Source of the DNA: CAYFYJ01 sp964347415
GTDB taxonomy: Archaea; Aenigmatarchaeota; Aenigmatarchaeia; CG10238-14
Length of the DNA stretch: 32,518 bases
NCBI GenBank assembly: GCA_964347415.1
Contig: CAYFYJ010000010.1
Location: 1-32,518 of the forward strand
Reading direction: 5' to 3'
This document shows, piece by piece, positions 23,686-31,179 of the stretch. The first letter of the stretch is position 1. Every line of letters starts with the position of its first letter. The translations under genes and the position numbers were made by a program. Under the pieces are notes generated by a model that was given only the letters and a program-made list of their open reading frames with translations, was not told the DNA's origin and ran no database searches.

Positions 23686-24012
23686 ATGCCTTTCAGAAAC
23701 CATTATGTTAAGAGGAAAATTCCAGAGATAAACCCTGAAGTTGACTTAAAAGTGAAGATTCTAGGTTTTGTCGTCGACAAGAAAGAAAACACTCTTATGG
23801 TCGATGATGGGAGTGGTAAGGTAATCGTTTTTGTCGATGATACGAATCTCCTTGACAGTTTCAACATAAATCAGTTGATAAGAGTATTCGGCTCAACTTT
23901 ACCAACAGAAGATGGTTTTGAGATAAAGGTCGATGCAATCCAAGATTTATCGAATTTGAATATAAATCTGTATAAAAAAGTCGAGGAATTATATAATAAA
24001 GTGGGGGTGTGA
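23686..24012 (+). CDS. OB-fold nucleic-acid-binding protein upstream of PCNA
   Basis: 108 residues. The core DLKVKILGFVVDKKENTLMV followed by DDGSGKVIVFVDDT and QLIRVFGSTLPTEDGFEIKVD is a single OB-fold of the RPA2/Stn1 type. The tail LNLNINLYKKVEELYNKV is a short helix, as in RPA2-like proteins. Probably a partner of single-stranded DNA at the replication fork, judged by its location three bases upstream of pcn in a two-gene operon. The second OB protein, at 20197-20487, could be its partner. Confidence 0.75.
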   Translation: MPFRNHYVKRKIPEINPEVDLKVKILGFVVDKKENTLMVDDGSGKVIVFVDDTNLLDSFNINQLIRVFGSTLPTEDGFEIKVDAIQDLSNLNINLYKKVEELYNKVGV

Positions 24013-24015
24013 TTC

Positions 24016-24765
24016 GTGTTTAAAGCAGTTATGTCTGATAGTAGTCTACTGAGGGATTCTATCGCTACTATCGGGGAATTGATAGATGAAGGTATTTTTA
24101 AGGTTAACAACAATGGGCTTGAGTTGATAGCCGCTGATAGGGCCATGGTTGCGGTTGTAGATTTCAAACTGCCAGCCACAGTGTTCGATAAGTTTGAAGT
24201 GGATAAAGAACAGAACATTGCAGTCAACATGACAAATTTAGTATCGGTCTTGAAGAGGGTTGGAGGTAACGAAAGGCTTGAGTTGGAATTGAAGGATAAC
24301 AAGTTAGAAATACGAATGAAGAACGCGTCAACCAGAAGATTCGTGGTTCCTTTACTGGACATAACACAAGAAGAGATCCCACCCATCAATCAGTTAGATT
24401 TTAAAGCTAGGGTTAAAGTTAAGTCTGATATTTTAAAGAGTGGTATCGAGGATGCCGACATCGTAAGTGATTCTGTCGTTTTTCAGGCACACAAAGATGG
24501 GTTCAACTTGATAGCTAGTGGGGATATAAGTTCCACCGAATTGACACTAGAAAGGGGTAATGATGGTCTTTTGGATTTGAATGCCACTGGTCTTGTTATG
24601 GCCAGATATCCCCTAGATTACCTTAAGAAGATTATAAAAGCATCCAAGCTCGCGGATCAGATAAACTTACGTTGGTCAAAGGATTATCCAATAAGAATCG
24701 ATTTCGCCTCTGTTGATAAAGTTAGCTTGGGTTTTGTTCTAGCACCAAGAGTTTCAGAAGAGTAA
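24016..24765 (+). CDS. pcn: DNA polymerase sliding clamp (PCNA)
   Basis: 249 residues, the normal length. The GTG start follows GGGGGTGTGAT, a strong Shine-Dalgarno. Two repeats of the clamp fold: LIAADRAMVAVVDFKLPATV and FDKFEVDKEQNIAVNMTNLV in the first, then the interdomain loop VPLLDITQEEIPPI where PIP-box partners bind. The second repeat has IEDADIVSDSVVFQA, YPLDYLKKIIKASKLADQI and VSLGFVLAPRVSEE at the C-terminus. It forms a homotrimeric ring that tethers polymerase, FEN1 and ligase to DNA. Confidence 0.95.
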   Translation: MFKAVMSDSSLLRDSIATIGELIDEGIFKVNNNGLELIAADRAMVAVVDFKLPATVFDKFEVDKEQNIAVNMTNLVSVLKRVGGNERLELELKDNKLEIRMKNASTRRFVVPLLDITQEEIPPINQLDFKARVKVKSDILKSGIEDADIVSDSVVFQAHKDGFNLIASGDISSTELTLERGNDGLLDLNATGLVMARYPLDYLKKIIKASKLADQINLRWSKDYPIRIDFASVDKVSLGFVLAPRVSEE

Positions 24766-24769
24766 ATTT

Positions 24770-26122
24770 TTAGATTTGTTTTGAAGCGCATTTGCTATAA
24801 ATTATCATTTCTAATCTTGAACCAGCAGAAGTTTTATATACACAATAATATTTTGGAACAAGTTCCCATATTTCGGAATATTCTGATTCCATGGTAAATT
24901 GAGATGGAATTATTATATAATCAAAAAAGTCATTTTTCATTAATTCTTCATAATCTTCTTTTGTGGATTTCCCATCACGATTAAAATCAAAGTAGAAGAA
25001 GTTATAAACATAATCGTCTCTCAAATCAGTACCTTTAACAAGATGAATCATGTATGGGTTATCCGCCAAAATTTTACCATCTAATTTTCTGATATCGTCG
25101 ACAATTGGAATATGAGATGGCATTGCAAAAACATAACCAACTGCCATCCTTAGGTTCAAAATAACAATTAAAAATAAAATAAAAAACTGTATCCTTTTTT
25201 TCATATTACTAATAGTTTTTCCTGACAAAACAGAAAGAGGAATCAAACCATAAGGTATGGTATGAGAAATGGAAATGTAATTTAATGTAACTACATGAAA
25301 GAAAAGGATGGAGAGGAAAGGAATTATTAACAGATAATTATTTTTGATAAAACTTTTTTTACGGTCTATCAAGTAAAGTAGAAACGGCAATGGTATCGTG
25401 GCGAGAAAGCGATTGATTAAAAAAGCTAAATTTGTAGATAAATCAGAAGGAATATGCCCTGAAATAAAAAAATTATAAAGTGCCATTAATATATCAAAAT
25501 CGTACACAAAAAAAGGCACGACTAAAATAAGTAAACCGACCAGTAAATTTTGTATTTTGAATCCTTTTTTGTAAAGATAGGTAATTATTACGAGTACTGG
25601 TAGGACAACAATGAATTTACTCAAAATTGATAAAGCAAAACTCAAGCCGGAATAAAAAGGTTTCTTTTTGTATACAAGGTATAAAGCCAAAATGAAAAAG
25701 AAAACTCCAACAGAATCTAATAATGAGTTGGTCGCAAGGAGTATAGTTGTATTGGAGATACCTGCTACTATGAGTGAAATCATTCCTATTTTTTTGTTGA
25801 AGAGTATTTTGGTTAGATCGTATATTAGGATTAAAGTTGAGGAAACAAATATCAAAGATACTATCCTAGACAGCATGAATCCACCGATCAGATAGAAGAA
25901 CCCATAGATTATAGGTACTAAAGGACTTCCGAATACATAACTAAATGGGTTCGAATAATATGGGCTCAAATAATTTAAAGAAAATGGGTTCATCCTTTGT
26001 TGTAGAATCATTTTTCCTATGAGTATGTATAAGGATTCATCCAGTTCAAACGGTCTAAGAATTAGGAGTATAATATTGATAACAAGAATTGATACGAATA
26101 TCATCTTTTCATTAATTTCCAT
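24770..26122 (-). CDS. GT-C/PMT-like membrane glycosyltransferase
   Basis: 450 residues with about ten predicted helices and a soluble C-terminal part of about 110 residues. The first outer loop starts LRPFELDESLYILIGKMI; the acidic pair fits the catalytic loop of ArnT/PMT-type GT39 enzymes, which use polyprenyl-phosphate sugars. LLATNSLLDSVGVFFFILALYLV is the typical third/fourth helix pattern of this family. A GATATATC TATA element about 25 nt upstream suggests a leaderless transcript. It converges on pcn with a four-base gap. Acceptor unknown. Confidence 0.7.
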   Translation of the reverse strand: MEINEKMIFVSILVINIILLILRPFELDESLYILIGKMILQQRMNPFSLNYLSPYYSNPFSYVFGSPLVPIIYGFFYLIGGFMLSRIVSLIFVSSTLILIYDLTKILFNKKIGMISLIVAGISNTTILLATNSLLDSVGVFFFILALYLVYKKKPFYSGLSFALSILSKFIVVLPVLVIITYLYKKGFKIQNLLVGLLILVVPFFVYDFDILMALYNFFISGHIPSDLSTNLAFLINRFLATIPLPFLLYLIDRKKSFIKNNYLLIIPFLSILFFHVVTLNYISISHTIPYGLIPLSVLSGKTISNMKKRIQFFILFLIVILNLRMAVGYVFAMPSHIPIVDDIRKLDGKILADNPYMIHLVKGTDLRDDYVYNFFYFDFNRDGKSTKEDYEELMKNDFFDYIIIPSQFTMESEYSEIWELVPKYYCVYKTSAGSRLEMIIYSKCASKQI

Positions 26123-26157
26123 AAATTAGAAATAGCCTACAGAACGATATATCTTTC

Positions 26158-26514
26158 ATGGCTGGGGTTTTTAGACATCTCATAATTGCTTGTATTTTGT
26201 CAATGATAATTTTTGTATTATTCCAAGGTCTTATCACAGTTTTTCCATTATTCTTCTTTATTCTAGGTAACGTAATACCAGATATGGTCTTTATCCCTGC
26301 CTTTTTAGCGAAATACAAAACATTGAATGCAGAGAAAATAGTGGGAACTAGGGCATGGAAAGTCTTGAGTCGTTGGGATGAAATAGTGATGTTCGCAATT
26401 GCTGCTGGGTTCTTATTCACTCTTCCTTCTTTTGAAATGTCATTACTCATGATTGGTGTTGTTATCCATATGTTCATCGACAAGTTCATGATAGAAGAGA
26501 ATATATGGTGGTAG
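26158..26514 (+). CDS. Small membrane protein, DUF457/YdjM-like putative metal-dependent hydrolase
   Basis: 118 residues with four hydrophobic segments. RHLIIACILSM, GNVIPDMVFIPAF and VIHMFIDKFMIEE place His and Asp residues at the positions used in the YdjM/DUF457 family of membrane-bound putative hydrolases (H...D...HxxxD). The match is by pattern and the protein is shorter than many members. Its TAG stop directly abuts the TAA of the convergent regulator gene. Divergent from the GT-C gene, with 35 nt between them. Confidence 0.5.
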   Translation: MAGVFRHLIIACILSMIIFVLFQGLITVFPLFFFILGNVIPDMVFIPAFLAKYKTLNAEKIVGTRAWKVLSRWDEIVMFAIAAGFLFTLPSFEMSLLMIGVVIHMFIDKFMIEENIWW

Positions 26515-26988
26515 TTAAGGCAACCCAATCTTTGATAGAACTCTCACATAACTGTCCATTCTTTTAATCTCTTTCTCCAAAGTTTCTATCCCTTTAAGCA
26601 GCATTTTTCTTTCTTTCCCTTTTATTTGCTTTAATTGTTCTTTATACTTTTCGAAATCTTGCAAGCTCGTGGAAACATTTTTCGATATCTTAACCAGAAT
26701 GGCTTTTTTTAATCCATCTAAAAGACTTCCATTTGACTGTAAGTAGAGTTTTCTGTCACCGAACTTTTTCACTCTCTTGACCATACCAACTGTTTCCAGG
26801 AAATCGATGCTCAAAGAAACCATTGGAGATGAATAACCAGTCTCTTTTGCTACTTGAGTTAATGCAACGGGTTCTTGATGAACAAGTAAGCACGCTATTA
26901 TCCTCCCATAAACTTCAGAATAACCAAGACTCTTAGCTATATTTGCAAACGTTGAGAATATCTGTTCCCTTATTTTTTCTGTACCCAT
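26515..26988 (-). CDS. GbsR/MarR-type winged-helix transcriptional regulator
   Basis: 157 residues from the ATG at 26988; a TTG at 27009 would add seven residues but lies inside the operator-like palindrome. KIREQIFSTFANIAKSLGYSE is followed by YGRIIACLLVHQEPVALTQV, the opening of the GbsR winged helix. ETGYSSPMVSLSIDFLETVG is the recognition helix and FGDRKLYL the wing. The C-terminal half is a long coiled-coil-like helix (DFEKYKEQLKQIKGKERKML), probably for dimerisation. GbsR proteins act in osmotic or membrane-related control in bacteria and archaea. It is transcribed divergently from the tetraether lipid synthase gene, which is the obvious candidate target. Confidence 0.78.
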   Translation of the reverse strand: MGTEKIREQIFSTFANIAKSLGYSEVYGRIIACLLVHQEPVALTQVAKETGYSSPMVSLSIDFLETVGMVKRVKKFGDRKLYLQSNGSLLDGLKKAILVKISKNVSTSLQDFEKYKEQLKQIKGKERKMLLKGIETLEKEIKRMDSYVRVLSKIGLP

Positions 26989-26995
26989 GTTTGAT

Positions 26996-27006
26996 ATTGT
27001 GACAAT
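26996..27006. promoter_or_regulatory. Palindromic operator candidate ATTGTGACAAT
   Basis: A perfect 5-1-5 palindrome, extending imperfectly to TTGATATTGTGACAATCAA (26991-27009). It lies between the shared TATA box and the regulator ATG, the place for autorepression. Confidence 0.5.
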
Positions 27007-27016
27007 CAACTATTTA

Positions 27017-27040
27017 AACTTTTAAAAACTATTAAAAGTT
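27017..27040. promoter_or_regulatory. Palindromic operator candidate AACTTTTAA-N6-TTAAAAGTT
   Basis: Perfect 9-bp arms with a 6-base spacer. It runs from the edge of the TATA box (TATTTAAAC, 27011-27019) to the base before the ATG of the tetraether synthase gene, so a bound protein would block transcription initiation. Confidence 0.5.
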
Positions 27041-28564
27041 ATGCAACTGATCAAAAAAACTAAATCGATTTGCCCTGATTGTTTCTTTGAGGATAAAAAA
27101 GTCAATGTTATCGAGGCCTCTATAAATGAGAAAGATAGTAAAATAATTTACGAAAAAACCTGTAAAAAACATGGCAAGTTTGAGGATATTTACTGGGGGG
27201 ATGCCGAGTCATACAAAAGATTCAATAGATTTCATGTTGATGGTAAGAAACTAAATAACCCGATTACAAAGAGGGATAGAGGTTGTCCCATGGATTGCGG
27301 TTTGTGTAGTGAACATTATACCACCACTGTCCTGGCAAACATTGATTTGACTAACAGGTGCAACATGCATTGTCCTGTTTGTTTTGCTAATGCGGCTGAA
27401 GCAGGTTACGTGTTTGAACCAAGTTTAGAAGAAATTAGAAAAATGATGGGAGTTCTCAGAGGAGAAAAACCAGCATCAACCCCTGCAGTTCAGTTTGCGG
27501 GTGGAGAACCCCTGATAAGAGGGGATATATTTGAAATCACAAGGATGGCAAAAGAATTTGGTTTCACTCAAATACAAGCAGCCACAAACGGTTTGAAACT
27601 TGCTGAATCTTTAGATTTCACAAGAAAATTGAAAGAATCTGGTATGAATACTCTTTATTTACAGTTCGATGGAGTTAAACCCGAAACTTACGTAAAAACT
27701 AGAGGATTCAATGCATATCCATCAAAACTTAAGGCGATCGAAAACTGTAGAAAGGTTGGTTTAGAAATTGTCTTAGTTCCAACTTTAATCAAAGGAGTTA
27801 ATGATGATCAAATCGGGAGTATGATCGATTTTTCGGCCAAGAATATCGACATTGTAAGAGGATTGAACGTTCAACCGGTATCTTTCACTGGAAGAATTGA
27901 TAAAACGAAATTAAGAGAACAGAGGATAACGATACCTGACTTCATGAATCTTGTCGAGGAACAAACTGACGGTGTCATAACTAAAGAAGATTTTTACCCA
28001 GTTCCTTGGGCAGTCCCGATGTCCCGTTTATTGACTATTCTAAAGGAATCACCACAAACTGAATTCACATGTCATGCTCATTGTGGTGCCGCCACTTATG
28101 TTTTTATCGAAAATGGTAAAATAATCCCAATCACAAGGTTTTTTGATGCGGAAGGATTTTATGAGTTCATGAATGATTTGTTAGAAGAGTATCAAGATAC
28201 GAAGTTCGAAAAGACAAAAATCAGCTTTAAAATCTTAACGAATATAGGTAAATTCATCGATAACAAAATGAAACCTGAGTGGCTTGATCTAAAAAAACTC
28301 ATTTTCAATATAGTTATTCATGGTACTAGAGAAGTATTGGATGACTTCCATAGTAAAAATGTCAGGTCTTTGTTGATAGGGTGTATGCATTTTCAAGATC
28401 CTTACAACCTGGATACAGACAGAGTTTGCAGGTGTTGTATTCATTATGCTATACCAGATGGTCGTGTAATTCCATTCTGTACTTATAACACCATATGGAG
28501 AGAAAAAATAGAAAAAGAATTCTCTGTACCACTTGATGAGTGGAAAGAGAAGAAGAAATCATAA
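27041..28564 (+). CDS. tes: Radical SAM tetraether lipid synthase (Tes) homologue
   Basis: 507 residues. N-terminal zinc/iron-binding part: SICPDC, EKTCKKHGKFEDIYW and RGCPMDCGLCSEH. Radical SAM core: NIDLTNRCNMHCPVCFANAA, with CNMHCPVC giving CxxxCxxC, followed by QFAGGEPLIRGD and QIQAATNGL. Further Cys clusters near 344-348 (CHAHCGAA) and in the C-terminal domain (CRCCIHY, PFCTYN) fit the several Fe-S clusters of the MJ0619/MA_1486 group. That group joins two phytanyl chains of archaeol lipids to make macrocyclic archaeol and GDGT. A membrane-spanning tetraether membrane is therefore expected in this organism or its host. Divergent from a GbsR-type regulator, with a leaderless-looking start. 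Confidence 0.85.
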   Translation: MQLIKKTKSICPDCFFEDKKVNVIEASINEKDSKIIYEKTCKKHGKFEDIYWGDAESYKRFNRFHVDGKKLNNPITKRDRGCPMDCGLCSEHYTTTVLANIDLTNRCNMHCPVCFANAAEAGYVFEPSLEEIRKMMGVLRGEKPASTPAVQFAGGEPLIRGDIFEITRMAKEFGFTQIQAATNGLKLAESLDFTRKLKESGMNTLYLQFDGVKPETYVKTRGFNAYPSKLKAIENCRKVGLEIVLVPTLIKGVNDDQIGSMIDFSAKNIDIVRGLNVQPVSFTGRIDKTKLREQRITIPDFMNLVEEQTDGVITKEDFYPVPWAVPMSRLLTILKESPQTEFTCHAHCGAATYVFIENGKIIPITRFFDAEGFYEFMNDLLEEYQDTKFEKTKISFKILTNIGKFIDNKMKPEWLDLKKLIFNIVIHGTREVLDDFHSKNVRSLLIGCMHFQDPYNLDTDRVCRCCIHYAIPDGRVIPFCTYNTIWREKIEKEFSVPLDEWKEKKKS

Positions 28565-28578
28565 GATATAGTCGAACA

Positions 28579-28598
28579 ATTTACTATCTTATAGAAAT
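28579..28598 (-). promoter_or_regulatory. Copy 3 of the recurring palindrome, after tes
   Basis: The minus strand reads ATTTCTATAAGATAGTAAAT. Compared with copies 1 and 2 only one base in the core differs (T for A in ATAGAAA). It lies 15 bases after the tes stop and 130 bases before nrdR-nrdD. Confidence 0.45.
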
Positions 28599-28668
28599 TC
28601 GGTAAGTTATTTCTGAAACTATATTCCTGTTCATGCAAAATCTTAAAATATCCTCTGGGTAATTATTA

Positions 28669-28684
28669 AACCCACATGTTGTAG
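28669..28684. promoter_or_regulatory. Possible degenerate second NrdR box
   Basis: AACCCACATGTTGTAG matches the bacterial NrdR-box consensus at 9 of 16 positions, mainly in the right half. Its centre is 32 bp from the centre of the strong box, about three helical turns. Weak on its own. Confidence 0.25.
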
Positions 28685-28700
28685 TCAGTGACAAATCTAA

Positions 28701-28716
28701 CTACTATATATTGTAT
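28701..28716. promoter_or_regulatory. NrdR-box-like operator upstream of nrdR-nrdD
   Basis: CTACTATATATTGTAT matches the published bacterial consensus acaCwAtATaTwGtgt at 13 of 16 positions, including the whole core CwATATaTwGt. It is 12 bases before the ATG. A Shine-Dalgarno GGTG (28720-28723) sits between them, so the promoter may be the ATTATTAAA near 28662-28670 and the box would lie just downstream of the start. If instead the box contains the TATA element, a bound repressor would exclude TBP. Confidence 0.55.
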
Positions 28717-28728
28717 TTTGGTGTTTAA

Positions 28729-31179
28729 ATGCAGTGTCCGTACTGTTCTTCAAGCGAAATAAAGGTTATTGATAAGAGGATTTCTGATGCAAAGAGTAAT
28801 CGTCGACGAAGAGAATGCCTGAAGTGCGGTAAGAGATTCACAACATACGAACGCGTTGAAATGACAGATTTGATGATTATTAAGAAGGATGGACGTAGGG
28901 AAGCATTCGACAGGGATAAAATAAAAAGAGGTATCATAAAGGCATGTGATAAGAGACCCATAAGTATTAAACAGATAGAAAAACTCGTGGATGAAGTTGA
29001 AGCTGATGTGAGAAGGCATTACACAGACGAAGTGAATAGTAGAGACGTTGGGGAGGTCATTATCAAAAAACTCAAACCATTGGATGAAGTGGCTTACGTC
29101 AGGTTTGCCGCACACTACAAACAATTCACTGATTTTAAAACCTTTGAAAAAGAGTTAAAGAAGTTAAAAATACTTAAAAAAAGGCGCTCTATAACCAAGG
29201 TAAAGAAGAGGGACGGGAGAGTAGTTCCTTTCGATCAGAACAGAATTACAGAAGCCATATGGAAAGCAGCCCAGGCTGTTGGTGGCGAGGACAGGGAATT
29301 AGCAGAGCTGCTGTCGGATGAAACTGTAGAAATATTGAAAGAGAAGTTCACTCATAAGATTCCTTCTGTTGAAGAGATACAGGATATCGTTGAAAAGGTC
29401 TTAGTCGAGAATGGACATGCCAAGACAGCTAAAGCCTACATTCTCTACAGAGAGGAGCATAAAAAAATAAGGGATATGCAACAATTATTGTTGAATGTTG
29501 GAGATGTGGTTGACACTTACACGAGCAAAACGGATTGGAGAGTAAAAGAAAATGCCAACATGGGTTTCTCATTCTCTGGTTTAACTTGGCATGTGGCTGG
29601 AAGTGTTATGGCTTATTACGCCTTAAACTCTGTGTATTCTAAGGAAATTGCTCAAGCTCACGTCAACGGTGATTTTCATATCCATGATCTGTCTGCTAGT
29701 ATCGCTGGTTATTGTGCTGGTTGGAGTTTGAGACAATTATTACATGAAGGGTACAATGGCGTGCCTGGCAGAGTTGAATCGCGGCCCCCAAAGCATCTCA
29801 GAACGGCATTGGGTCAGATGATGAACTTTCTCGGCACTCTACAGCATGAATGGGCTGGAGCGCAGGCCTTCTCATCTTTTGACACCTACCTTGCTCCGTT
29901 CGTGAGGAATGATGGGTTGAACTACAAACAAGTAAAACAAATGCTCCAAGAATTTGTTTACAACTTGAACATTGGGTCGAGATGGGGGTGCCAAACACCT
30001 TTCACCAACATAACTCTGGATTGGAGGGTTCCAATAGATCTGAAGAATGATCCTGTTACGATCGGAGGAAAATTACAAGATGATGTTTATGGAGATTATC
30101 AAAAAGAAATGGATATCGTCAATAGGGCGTTAATAGACGTGATGATAGAGGGGGACAAGAACGGTAGGGTCTTCACTTTTCCTATCCCAACATATAACAT
30201 TACTAAAGATTTTGATTGGGATTCTGAGAACTCTAATTTTCTTTTCAAGATGACTGGAAAGTATGGTTTGCCTTATTTCCAGAACTTTATTAACAGTAAA
30301 CTTAGGCCTGGGGATGTTAGATCCATGTGTTGCCGGTTACAGTTGGACATGACAGAACTTAGGAGGAAGACTGGTGGTTTGTTCGGTTTTGGAGAATCGA
30401 CAGGTTCTCTTGGAGTAGTAACGATAAACATGCCCAAGATTGGATACCTGTCGAAGAATGAGAGCATGTTCTTTGAGAGGTTGAGCCAGATGATGACTCT
30501 GGCCAAAAACTCACTCGAAATGAAGAGAAAAATTATAAACAGTAATTTTGACAAGGGATTGTTACCATACACTCAAAGATATTTGGGTCACTTAAACCAT
30601 CACTTTTCAACTATAGGATTAGTCGGAATGAACGAGGCTTGTTTGAATTTCTTCGGCCAGAACATAGCGACAAAACAAGGTAAGACGTTTGCTATAAAAG
30701 TCCTGGAGTTCATGAGGGATAAATTGGTGGAATTCCAGAACGAGACCGGTCATATATACAATCTTGAAGCAACACCAGCAGAAGGAACTTCTTATCGTCT
30801 GGCAAGGATAGACAAGAAGAATTATCGTAATATCATAACAGCTGGTAACGGTACCCCTTATTACACTAATTCTACTCATCTGCCTGTAAATCACACGGGT
30901 GATATTTTTGAGGCATTAAAACATCAGGATGATCTTCAAGTACTCTATACAGGGGGAACAGTTCTCCATGGTTTTATCGGTGAGAAGATAGATGGTGGTA
31001 ATGCTGCTGCTCTTCTCGTAAAGAGAGTTTTTGATAACTTCTGTCTTCCTTATTTCACTATCACTCCCACATTCAGCATATGTCCTGTTCATGGTTATAT
31101 AAGTGGGGAACATTTTCATTGTCCATTTCCTCACTCTAAAGGACAATTAAAAAACTTTGGAGTTAAGACGGGTGGTTAG
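28729..31179 (+). CDS. nrdD: NrdR-NrdD fusion: anaerobic ribonucleoside-triphosphate reductase lacking the glycyl-radical segment
   Basis: 816 residues. Residues 1-45 are an NrdR zinc ribbon (C3, C6, C30, C33; RRRRECLKCGKRFTTYER). About 46-140 is the NrdR ATP-cone (MIIKKDGRREAFDRDKIKRG ... LDEVAYVRFAAHYKQF). About 155-250 is a second ATP-cone (ITKVKKRDGRVVPFDQNRIT). From about 255 comes the class III catalytic barrel: DFHIHDLS, adjacent cysteines C534/C535 in RSMCCRLQLD, TGSLGVVTINMPKIGYL and GLVGMNEACLNFFG. Near the C-terminus SICPVHGYISGEHFHCP should lead into a second CxxC zinc pair and the RVVGY radical loop, but reads CPFPHSKGQ and stops at TAG. The radical loop is the next, in-frame ORF. 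The enzyme reduces NTPs to dNTPs without oxygen. The NrdR part can in principle repress its own gene. Confidence 0.93.
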   Translation: MQCPYCSSSEIKVIDKRISDAKSNRRRRECLKCGKRFTTYERVEMTDLMIIKKDGRREAFDRDKIKRGIIKACDKRPISIKQIEKLVDEVEADVRRHYTDEVNSRDVGEVIIKKLKPLDEVAYVRFAAHYKQFTDFKTFEKELKKLKILKKRRSITKVKKRDGRVVPFDQNRITEAIWKAAQAVGGEDRELAELLSDETVEILKEKFTHKIPSVEEIQDIVEKVLVENGHAKTAKAYILYREEHKKIRDMQQLLLNVGDVVDTYTSKTDWRVKENANMGFSFSGLTWHVAGSVMAYYALNSVYSKEIAQAHVNGDFHIHDLSASIAGYCAGWSLRQLLHEGYNGVPGRVESRPPKHLRTALGQMMNFLGTLQHEWAGAQAFSSFDTYLAPFVRNDGLNYKQVKQMLQEFVYNLNIGSRWGCQTPFTNITLDWRVPIDLKNDPVTIGGKLQDDVYGDYQKEMDIVNRALIDVMIEGDKNGRVFTFPIPTYNITKDFDWDSENSNFLFKMTGKYGLPYFQNFINSKLRPGDVRSMCCRLQLDMTELRRKTGGLFGFGESTGSLGVVTINMPKIGYLSKNESMFFERLSQMMTLAKNSLEMKRKIINSNFDKGLLPYTQRYLGHLNHHFSTIGLVGMNEACLNFFGQNIATKQGKTFAIKVLEFMRDKLVEFQNETGHIYNLEATPAEGTSYRLARIDKKNYRNIITAGNGTPYYTNSTHLPVNHTGDIFEALKHQDDLQVLYTGGTVLHGFIGEKIDGGNAAALLVKRVFDNFCLPYFTITPTFSICPVHGYISGEHFHCPFPHSKGQLKNFGVKTGG

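Noticed and set aside
31177..31179. TAG in nrdD read as pyrrolysine
   Set aside because: TAG is the natural stop of tfs (after HRWREY), of the GT-C gene ending at 2134, of eL40 and of the membrane protein ending at 26514. It is an ordinary stop here, no pyl genes are in view, and a GGTG-ATG restart follows at once.
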